Source: Schizophyllum amplum (lineage: Eukaryota; Basidiomycota; Agaricomycetes; Agaricales; Schizophyllaceae). Taken from it: a DNA stretch of 64,000 nt. The translations under genes were made by a program, and so were the position numbers. Positions within the stretch are counted from its first letter, which is position 1. Each line of letters begins with the position of its first letter. The stretch covers positions 3,348,001 through 3,412,000 of the forward strand of contig VDMD01000002.1 in NCBI GenBank assembly GCA_007026445.1, written 5' to 3'. Shown here piece by piece: positions 55,735-64,000 of this stretch. The notes below the pieces were generated by a model. It ran no database searches, was not told the DNA's origin, and saw only the letters and a program-made list of their open reading frames with translations.

Positions 55735-57400
55735 CGAGAAGCCCGAGAACGGACTGAAGGGAGTTCCAAAGATTTTCGTCTTTGTTGACCAGGCATAGCG
55801 CGCCGCGCAGACGCGCGTCCATTCGCCGCCTAGACAGCATCTGGAGCAGACCCACGATGACAACGCCGATACCCAGGCCGCGGTGAACACAGGCCCACCC
55901 ACCGCTTCTGCAACCAGTCCCAGGGGCTGGAGGCACCTGATGTCCCGGAAACATCCACGGTGAGCCATCCCGAGGACAGATCTCGCCGCCACTGGCTGGG
56001 CTGCCTAACCGACAACTCCGGCAGTGACTGCAGTGGCGACCTTGTCTACCCGACGCGCCGCACTATGCATGCCTAGCATCTCTCGAAGGTGTATACAAAC
56101 CCTCCCGAAGGTTTCATTTCCAAGACGCATCGGGCAGTTCAGTTGGGCGCTGCGTTCGACGGTGAAATCCGCTAGTCCTGAAAGGACAGAAAAAGATTCC
56201 AAAGATTGTCGTCCGTGTCGACGAGCAACGACGTGAGCATCGCAGACGCGGAACCGCTCGCGGATCGCCACCGAAGGCAGACAGCTACTAGGAACCACCT
56301 GCAACGCCCGCGTCGAAGCCATTCGACGCCACGAACCATGCGCGATCTCCGCCCTCCGCACGAGTGCGTAAGGCATCGACAGGGCGCAGCTCGGGCGGCA
56401 GGAAAGTGCAAAACACGTCCACCACACGCCGCCGACCTCGAACGAGGACGACGGGTGGTTTCAGCGCCAGGCGCTCGCCCGCAATGGACACGGGCCCATT
56501 CACCGTGTCCGCGGTTGAACTCAGAGAGCGCCCGAGCCTCAGCCACGTCGACGATGAGCCCGAACGAGCAGGGGTCTCGCCGCCGCTGGCTAGGCTGCCT
56601 ACCCGACAGCTTCGGCAGCGACGACAGCGTCGACCCCCCACCACCGCGCCGTGCACGAATGCCACAAGAGCATCACGTTCTGGCCTCACACCAATCAATC
56701 AGGCCTCGCGGCCTGACCTGATGGGCCGCACCTCTTATGACGCTGTTGGCGGTTGGTTGGGTGGTGCGTCCAGTGACGAGGGAAGCAAGTCCTGGAAGGA
56801 CAAGAAAGAATTCCAAAGATTTTCGTCCGTGTCGATGAGCGACGACGCAAGCATCGCAGACGCGGGACCGCTCGCTGAGCGCCGATAAAGGCAAACAGCT
56901 ACTAAGAACCACCTGCGACGCCCACGCCGAAGCCATTCGACGCCACGAATTGTACGCGATCTCCGCCCTCCGCACGAAGGCGTAAGACATCAATAGCGCG
57001 CGGTTCGCGCAGCAGGAAAGCGTAAGACACGTCCACCACACATCGACCTCGAGGAAGATCGACAATGGCTTCAGCGCCAGGCGCTCGCCCGCAATGGACA
57101 CAGACCCACTCACCGTGTCCGCGATTGATGCCCAGGTACTCAAAGAGCACCCGAGCCTCAGCCACGTCGACGATAAACCCAAACGAACAGAGGTCTCGCC
57201 GCCGCTGGCTAGGCTGCCTACCCGACAGCTTCGGCAGCGACGGCAGCGTCGACCCCCCACCACCGCGTCGTGCACGAATGCCACAAGGGCATCACGTTCT
57301 GGCCTCACAGCAATCAACCAGGCCTCGCGGCCGATCTGACGGGCCACACCTCTTTTGACGCAGTTGGCGGTTTGGTTGGGCGCTGCGTCCGACGATTATG
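55735..57400 (-). repeat. Tandem ~615-bp repeat, three units (cassette E)
   Basis: TTCCAAAGATTTTCGTC near 55764, TTCCAAAGATTGTCGTC near 56197 and TTCCAAAGATTTTCGTCC near 56810 mark the units; the second and third are ~613 bp apart. Both full units contain CGCCAGGCGCTCGCCCGCAA, GCCGCCGCTGGCTAGGCTGC and the same GTCGACCCCCCACCACCGCG block. The first unit is shortened like that of cassette D, which it closely resembles. Confidence 0.8.
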
Positions 57401-58016
57401 AGGATTGGGAGAGGAGAACAGTCGCCATTTATACGAGTCGCGCTTGGTCCCGCCGGCTCTTCTGACGGCCGGCATCCGGGTCCCTTTGTACCCATTTATG
57501 GTAATCGCCCATTGTTTCGTGCCGATGCCGATGCCTCGCGCTCTCCGCATTGCCGGCCACACTGCCCCTTTCACTGTGACCTTGATGTCTCTATTGTCAG
57601 AAGCCTACGCTGCTGCGGTAGGACCAAGCACGACACAGCTGCTGGGGAGGTTTCTGGTAGATTGGCAAGTGATATGGGACTCAATGGGGATCAGCCAATT
57701 GAAAGCACGCTGAGCTTGGTCCTTGTAGGCACGCGAAGTCGTTCTTGAGGGCTTCCTGAAGCGCTCGGCGGTTATTCTCGAGCTTCGCGAAGCCAATCCA
57801 TGCGTCGCCTTGAGGCGATGGACCATCGCCATTGCTTCTAGCGCTGGTCCCACCCAACAATGGAAGGCGCGCTCGTGAAGCTGGTCCAGCCAAAAACTAC
57901 GTACCCCCTCAACGAGATAGCTTTTTGGCCTTTGCGCTGCGTATATAAGCTTGGATGGCGACCGGGAATCCGCATCACTCGGTCTTCCTGCATCTACATA
58001 CCCCTCCGATAGCAAC
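57401..58016 (+). promoter_or_regulatory. Conserved 5' region of cassette E
   Basis: CCCATTTATGGTAATCGCCC near 57490, GGTAGGACCAAGCACGACAC near 57619, ACGCTGAGCTTGGTCCTTG near 57709, palindrome GCTTCGCGAAGC at 57782..57793, TATATAAG at 57942, 75 bp before the ATG. Confidence 0.7.
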
Positions 58017-58874
58017 ATGGTCAAGACCAACGCTGAAAGTGAGTGACTTACTACTGTTATCGACTTCTTGGTAGCTTATTGATGATATCTTCCAGTCGCC
58101 CCGTCCGAGTCACGGCTCTCGAATCCCGCTCCTAATAAGCTGTATGGACGCGGTACTGTCTACGAGATCGTAGATTGGATCTACACCGTCCGGCACATGC
58201 CGTCCTACAGTATCGACGTCGAGGTCATACCCAGCACATCGGACGAGCTGGAGACCCTCGGCGAGGTCACTGCGTCTGGTCTGGTATTTCTGAAGCTCTC
58301 CGGCAACAACAGCGACGTGCGTGGGAGAACCGAGTTCATATGTCTCCTCAACGCCCTGCGTGCCCCGAATCTCGAGGAAGTCGCAATCATACGGCCCGGA
58401 ACGGCAACGGCAATTTTTGAGAACGCTGTCTACAGCTTCCTCAACAAGTCTGCGCAGTCGCGTAACCTCACAAAGCTCAGCCTGTCCATGCTGTGCTGCC
58501 ACCGATCCGGCCTCGAGTCGTATCTCAAGTCGGAAGCGGCTGGTGATCTAGAGATGCTTCGGTTGCACACGAACAGCGACGTAAAGGCCATCATACTCTA
58601 CTCCCTCGTTCACGAGCATCAGCTGTCCAACCTGAGGGAGCTGGTCCTTCGGAACGTCAAGAACATTGATCCTGTCAATGACCTTCTTCGTACCCTCGAG
58701 CTTCGACATGCGCAGGGCTGTAGGAAGCTTCGTCGTGTAAAGTACACGTCCATGTCCAAGACCGAAGCGCCAGCCGAGGTCGTCAAGAGAGGTCGCGCCC
58801 TCGGCATCAAGATCGAATCGTTTTCGAAGAACTATGTGAAGCCCGCCCGTCGCCGGCAGGTCGCTGCCGTATAG
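58017..58874 (+). CDS. LRR-like cassette protein, copy E (most diverged)
   Basis: Two exons: 58017..58038 and 58096..58874; 266 aa. The head is reduced to MVKTNAEIAPSESRL and the middle mini-exon of the other copies is missing. The body keeps the pattern: YGRGTVYEIVDWIYTVRHMP, VFLKLSGNNSDVRGR, LLNALRAPNLEEVAIIRPGT, LTKLSLSMLCCHRSGLESYL, EMLRLHTNSDVKAIILYSLV, NLRELVLRNVKNIDPVNDLL and VKRGRALGIKIESF. It has a basic C-terminal tail (KPARRRQVAAV) unique in the set. Promoter and repeats are as in the other cassettes, so this is an older duplicate rather than a different gene. Confidence 0.8.
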
Positions 58875-59120
58875 ATTGATACTTATGTAGCTCTCGAATT
58901 GTTGTTGTATCAGTAGCAGTTAGGCATACATATGTACATGTCGACTTACAATATGGGGCTGCGGAAATAATCAAAAGGTTTCATCAGACTTTGTGGCGCG
59001 AAGCGTCTGGTACCCAGTACTTAACATGATCAAGTTCGCATTGCTTCGATAAATATCCTGTATAGTGGATGGCGGCTGAAACTAAACGTAGTCTATGAAC
59101 TCCTCAAACCTGCACTTCAC

Positions 59121-60589
59121 CTAAAACTCGTCCACGAAGTGTTCCTTCGTCGTCCCGGACGCGCTTTCCAGCGTCTCCTCTAGCCATGCCCGCAGCTCGC
59201 GGTTGAAATCAACGGCATTCTCCAGATGGAACCAGTGCGACCCGGTCACCACAGTTGTCTTCAAGTTCGGCAAGAAGTCTGCGGAGTGAAGGAGCGCAGC
59301 CGCCTTGACCCAGTCCGCGACGGGATCCTGATAGAGCGTAATGTAAGTCGAGTGCATTTTGTGGCACGAACTCCCGCACTCACCTCACTGGGGAGGATGG
59401 ACAGTGCCGGTTGCGGAATGGTCAAGTTGCCCTGGTTGTGTGCGAGCTCCCACGCGGCGAGGCGGTTCTGCAGCGCAGTGAGCATCCTTTCCCCAACCGA
59501 CTCGTGCACCCTAGCATACCGGATTTGTGTAGAATTGTAAAGCTAGAAATTAATCAGTACACGCTCTCATCAAGCACGCTAAGATTACGCACTGTTGTCA
59601 AATTTTTGTAGGCTGAACTGCTCCACGAAGTACTCCTCTTCGTCAGCGGTAAAGAAAGGAATGGGCGGTATCTGTCCTTCATCAGCGACATCTCTATCGA
59701 ACTAAATTGGACTCACCTCCGCATAATCCTTCCATGCTCCAATGAACGTGTCAGTGTACGTCAGAAAGTCATCCGGTGGCGGGCTGCTCTTCTGTCGCAG
59801 CGTACCCCGGAGGGTGCGTCGCACGTCCTGGTTCAGTTCCGCCACCGCGATACTCGTATTTTCCGCAAAGAACACGTTGTACGCGAGCTTTGGCAGCAAG
59901 GGCACGAGCGCCGCAACGGGCGTGAACGCGTCACCGGCAGCGGGCATGTACGGCACCGCCGCACCGACGACCGCAGTAAAGATATCGGGGCGGGAGCGCG
60001 CGGCCTCGTAGCACACGGCAGAGCCCCAGTCGTGGCTAGAAGGAGAGTGAGTGAGCAGCAACTTACGAGACATCGGATTGTAGGCTTACCCAACACAGGT
60101 GGCGGTCGTAACGCCTGCGTCTTCAAGGACGCAGACCATGTCTCCTACCAAGTCTTGCAATGTGCCGGAGGACTGGACATCCCCTGGGTGCGTCGACTCC
60201 CCGAACCCGCGATGATCAGGTGCAATCAAGCGGTAATCGTTCTGGACAACCGTCAGCACTGATACAGATGTCTCTCACTCGCCGAACATACCTCGAATTC
60301 TTTGATCTGGTACGACCAAGTCGTCCAGAGACTCGGCCACCCATGGACAAGGAGCAGGGTGTGCTTCGCACCCGGGTTGACATCAACATAGCCTGTCCAG
60401 GTGTGATCAGGACATGATGCGACCTGGAGCTATTCACTCACTCATAGTGATATCCACGACCTTGTCGCCCTCGTCGCGCTTCGCCGCCTTGCACGTCGTC
60501 CGCTGCTTCGAATACGACCGTGGGTTAAAGTCCTCGGTCGCCGCAACAACCGCCAGCAGCGACACCCATACTGCAGCACTCAGTCTCAT
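59121..60589 (-). CDS. Secreted alpha/beta hydrolase, epoxide-hydrolase-like
   Basis: Eight exons: 60589..60442, 60392..60292, 60241..60090, 60035..59717, 59671..59593, 59542..59520, 59467..59384, 59327..59121; 370 aa. The signal peptide is MRLSAAVWVSLLAVVAA. The hydrolase core shows the oxyanion motif LLLVHGWPSLWTTW, NDYRLIAPDHRGFGESTHPG, nucleophile Asp ~136 in VGHDWGSAVCYEAARS (an Asp elbow as in epoxide and haloalkane hydrolases, not a Ser elbow), acid Asp ~303 in PSEDPVADW and catalytic His ~333 in VVTGSHWFHLENAVDF. The cap runs through FFTADEEEYFVEQFSLQKFD. A 23-nt exon (LQFYTNP) is required to keep phase and matches the family's NTLQFYT segment. Expected reaction: epoxide opening to a diol; the natural substrate is unknown. 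Confidence 0.88.
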
Positions 60590-61302
60590 CGTCAGTCAGT
60601 CCAGTCGAGTCGGTAGGTCACACAGCGCGTTGGTGGGGAGGACTCCGTTGCCGTTGCGTAGGGGGGAGGAGTCTGTTGCGGTTGCGAGAGGCAAGACACG
60701 CGGGCTCCCCCTTATAAAGTGGAGGAGCGTAAGCGCGTCGAGATCAGCGCAATTGAAATGTTGCAGATGTGGTCCATTTCGAAGTGATCGAGACCAGACA
60801 TGAACAGGGCGGAGTTCGTTTGGAGTTCGTCATTCGTTATATTCCTGTAACACAGGCCCCTCCGCCGCCGAGGAGGAGAGCAGCCTTTCCAGAGCACATC
60901 TGTCGAGCCTCCGCGCGGAATCTCGCGCGGTTACTACTCAGGCGTATGGAGGCGGGTGTCGCGGAGGGCGACTGCATGGGCGGAAGACAAGATCAACTCC
61001 GGCGCTCGGATACCGGTTCGGTTCGGCAGTGGCCGTACCCGGTTGAACTTTCACGTGATCTAGTGATTTCGGTCCCTGCCACTGGATTCTCGAAGCACTT
61101 TCGTCTTCAGACGGCAGCATCGCAAAGCACGCGTTTAGTTCGAGTTGACTTTGTATGCACCCGAGTCTAGGAAAAGGCCCATATCTATTATAGTCCGATA
61201 TACAGAGAGCGCGCTGTTACTACACAAGTCGTGCTTGATATTCGCGCCTCATGAACAAGCCTAGAATCCAACCTAGCGCGAACCGGGATGCTTCATCTAT
61301 AC
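60590..61302. other. Promoter of the hydrolase and 3' flank of the right-end gene
   Basis: TTATAAAG near 60712 on the plus strand is paralleled by CTTTATAAG on the minus strand, a TATA candidate ~125 bp upstream of the hydrolase ATG. Open frames over 60414-61170 lack motifs. No gene called. Confidence 0.4.
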
Positions 61303-64000
61303 TCAAAGCGCGCCGACCGCTGCCGCATCTTTGACGTACGGATACAACGAGGGAGGGATCACTTGTGATGAGGCCGAGATCGCCTGTGATGAGGCCGAGA
61401 TTGCCTGTGACGAGGTAGAATTCGCTCGTGGCAGCCGAGGGACCGTCTGCGCCATAGAAGCAGCCCAATGTCTCCCGTACCCATACGGCAGGTAAAGTTG
61501 CGGAGCCGGAAGACTCAACGCGCGGGGCGGATGCATCTGCACGTCGTCGGGGAATGTCGGCGTAAGTGGCTGCTGCGTTTGACGCTCGTAAGATGCTTGT
61601 TGACGGTAGAGGTGGGCTTTCAAGTTATCGCGAAAGGACGTCGGCTGAAGCTGCACAAAAGAACTAGGGTCGAAGTGCGCGACAGGCGCACCAGGGAGGT
61701 GGTACTCCTTCGAATGAGCAGTTGACTGTCGACCGTGGTCCGATTCCCGCATCCGTCGACCACCGTTGGAGTCCCAGACCTGTCGACCGTTGCCGAAATC
61801 CCAAATAACCGGCGACGGAGCCCACGAGGCGTGTGCATCAGCAGCGTTAGGAAGATGTGCGTCCGCGACGTATGCACCCGGTACGCCGACGTGTGCACCC
61901 GGTACGCCGACGTTTGCGCCTGGTGGACCGCTGGACACCTCATCACAGGAATCCCGCGTTCGTCGAACGCCGATAGTATCCCAGACCTGTCGATCGTTGC
62001 TGGACTCCCAGATGACCGGAGATGGGATCCAGGACGCATATTCTCCAGCAGTGTTCGGCGGATGCGCTTTCGTGACGTGTGCGTCTGCTTTATCGATGGT
62101 TACGCTTGGAATCCCAGACGCCTCCATTGTCTCCTCCAAACCGTGTCCCACGGACCGTCCATCCACGGGGAAACGTTCACCGAAGGACGCGTAAGACGAC
62201 AAGTGCTGCTGTTGCTGGTGATCCTCGTACTTTTCCCGTCCTGAGTACTCGCGCTGTCCATGCTCTGAGTAGTCGTCCAGAATTTGCTGTGGCGTCTTGT
62301 ATACGGGCAGCGCCCCGCTAACCACAGAGCGAGGAGATAGCTGGTCGCATATCATTTCGGAAGACGAGGCAGACCCGAAAGACGTGACCCCCGACGGCGT
62401 CAACGTAGAGCAGAAGAACTCGGACATCGTCAACGTAGAGCCTGAGGACGAAATAGTCGACATCGAGCCAGGAGACTGCGTCTCCATCGCTTTCCGCAGT
62501 ATCGTATCTTGCATCCTACAGGTCGTAATCTCAGGCGTAGGAATCCGCAGGGATTGTATCCAATCGAGCGCATCTTCCAGCACAACTCGCAGATCGAGAT
62601 CGTCTGCAATAATCGGAGAACGGTGACGCTCCTCGGTAGTCGCCACAAAAGAAGCGTGAAGAGGTGGGGAAGCGTGAGGAGCCGGTGACGCGAGAGGAGC
62701 AGGAGAAGCGCCAGGAGTAGGAGAAGCGCCAGGAGCAGGAGAAGCGCGAGGAGCCGAGGAGGCGCGAAGAGCCGGGGAGGCGTGAAGAGGCGGGGAAGCG
62801 AGAGGAGCCGGCGAAGCGGAAAGAATAGCCGGTTCCGAAGCGGAAACCGTTTCCCCGGTTGTAGAAGAGGCGCAGACCTGGGTATATGCGCCTGAATGAG
62901 GAGAAATCGAGCTTTCGGAACGGATGACAGAGGTCTCGAAGTAGGCGTCGGAGTCGGGAGCAGGTTTCTCGGTGTCGGGGGTAGGTTTCTCAGTGTCGGG
63001 GGCACGAGCTTCGGAGAGAGAGGGGTTTTGGGAGGCGCGAGTGGGCGAAGAGGGCTTGCAGAGTGACGAGGTACGATTGAGGGTCGAGGCTCCAGTCGCT
63101 GACATAGAACAGCTCGAAGTGCGCGGGTCCGGAGAAGGAGTACTAGTACGGGCAGAAGGCGGACGAGTACGGGCGGAACTTGGAGGACGAGTACGGGCAG
63201 AACTAGGAGGCCGACTGCGTGTTCCCGGAGACGGAGGGCGAGTGCGAGGTCTCGAGGTAGACGGCGACGGCGTAGACGCGTCGCCAAAGGTATCGAGGAG
63301 ACCACGAGTATCGATGAGGTCGCGGATCGGGACAGCTTGCGGTTGCGCTATGTACGGACGGTCGGCAGATGAGCGCGATGAGGGCCGTGGTTGAGAGAAG
63401 CGAGGAGTGGATGGCGCGGTCTTTGGTGCTGGTGGCAGCCTGCAGTTGAACATCGAGTAGCTGGTGTAATGGTACGCCTGACTATATGAGCGTCATCAAT
63501 CAGCCTTCACTCTAGAGCACGCCCACTCACAGGAAGGTGCGCGTGTGCTCGTCTGGCTGAGTCTGCGGCTGCTCCGCCGAGCTGTAGAAGTTATGGAAGT
63601 GGTGTCGCTGCGTGAGGTAACAAGGCGCGTTGGGGTCGTGAGGCGGGTTGGTAGGCTCCTGCGAGGGCATATATGCGCCTTGCGCTGGATAGGTCGATGG
63701 CGTGTACATGTGGACAAAGGATAGCTTCGGTTTCTTTGCCTGCCTGCCCTCCAACGCGCCATCCTGACGCCGTTTCCGATCCAATTTGCCGCCGCCACCC
63801 TCCTTCTTCTCCAGAAACCGGCGCGTGCATTCGTGCGATGTTCTACATTCGGCTTGATTGGTTTGGTATCAGTTTTCACGTCGGATGCAAAGGCAAGCCG
63901 CGCACCATAGTACTTCCACGGCATATGCGACTGGTCGAACCAGCCCACCGTCCTGTTCTTCGAGCTGAGCGTGCAGAATACCTCCGGGTATTTCGGATGC
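61303..64000 (-). CDS. Ser/Pro-rich orphan protein, 5' end beyond the window
   Basis: Three exons visible: 64000..63906 (5' partial), 63852..63531, 63481..61303; ~864 aa seen. The N-terminal visible part looks folded: HPKYPEVFCTLSSKNRTVGW, FDQSHMPWKYYAECRTSHEC and TRRFLEKKEGGGGKLDRKRR, with conserved-looking Cys/His residues. The rest is low complexity: Arg/Pro/Ser tracts (ARTRPPSSARTRPP), Ala-Ser-Pro repeats (SPAPGASPTPGASPAP, ~62650-62815) and SSQAIS repeats at the C-terminus. Two related blocks, WIPSPVIWESSNDRQVWDT and WAPSPVIWDFGNGRQVWDS, form an internal duplication about 90 residues apart. The first intron was placed to join WKYY to AECRTSHEC in phase. Function unknown. Confidence 0.72.
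62650..62815 (-). repeat. Coding Ala/Ser/Pro minisatellite
   Basis: Imperfect tandem units of 12-15 bp encoding ASPAP/ASPPLH/ASSAPR in the right-end orphan gene. The array is strongly purine-biased on the plus strand (GAGGAGCAGGAGAAGCG-like). Confidence 0.65.

Noticed and set aside
1..64000. tRNA, rRNA or snRNA genes
   Set aside because: I scanned for B-box GGTTCGANTCC and cloverleaf-like flanks and saw none convincing; a tRNAscan-SE/Infernal run would be decisive.

Overview
The window is nuclear DNA of a filamentous basidiomycete, probably an Agaricomycete. The reasons are GC-rich coding DNA, many short phase-preserving introns (mostly 45-60 nt, GTRNGT donors, CTRAY-like branch sites, YAG acceptors), Pro/Ser-rich orphan proteins, and a protein family I know only from this class. 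All gene models were built by eye from splice signals and checked only for reading-frame continuity.

Left third (1-21.5 kb): a gene-dense, mostly housekeeping block. It holds a lysine-rich C-terminal gene fragment, Mediator cyclin C, mitochondrial malate dehydrogenase, a short orphan gene, an aromatic-aminotransferase-like enzyme, a secreted serine carboxypeptidase (15 exons), a Yta7/Abo1/ATAD2-type AAA-bromodomain protein, a pyridoxal-phosphate synthase glutaminase (SNO/PdxT) and an amidase. A 641-bp MITE-like element with 94-bp perfect terminal inverted repeats and an exact 8-bp target duplication lies at 16.9-17.6 kb.

Middle and right (21.9-58.9 kb): single-copy genes alternate with five copies (A-E) of one cassette. 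Each cassette has 1-3 tandem units of a ~615-bp repeat, then a ~550-700-bp conserved 5' region with a TATA box 75-86 bp before the ATG, then a small LRR-like gene of 266-294 codons. Copies A(-)/B(+) and C(-)/D(+) point away from each other, and E(+) follows D. A and B together with neighbouring sequence form an inverted segmental duplication. Lying between or beside the cassettes are a Pro-rich acidic orphan, a possible MAD2L1BP/p31comet-like gene, an SQ-rich acidic protein, a two-RRM Hrp1/Musashi-type protein, a polytopic membrane protein, an SDR oxidoreductase and a Cys-motif orphan. There are also two further TIR-bounded elements (30.0-32.0 and 45.5-46.6 kb) and a decayed member of the fungus-specific family.

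Right end (59.1-64 kb): a secreted alpha/beta (epoxide) hydrolase and the 3' part of a large Ser/Pro-rich orphan gene that runs off the window.

The most unusual content is the five-copy cassette family. Its protein, promoter block and tandem repeat have been copied together, and the copies have left a chimeric ORF, a stray gene fragment and an older degenerate repeat trace at 5 kb.
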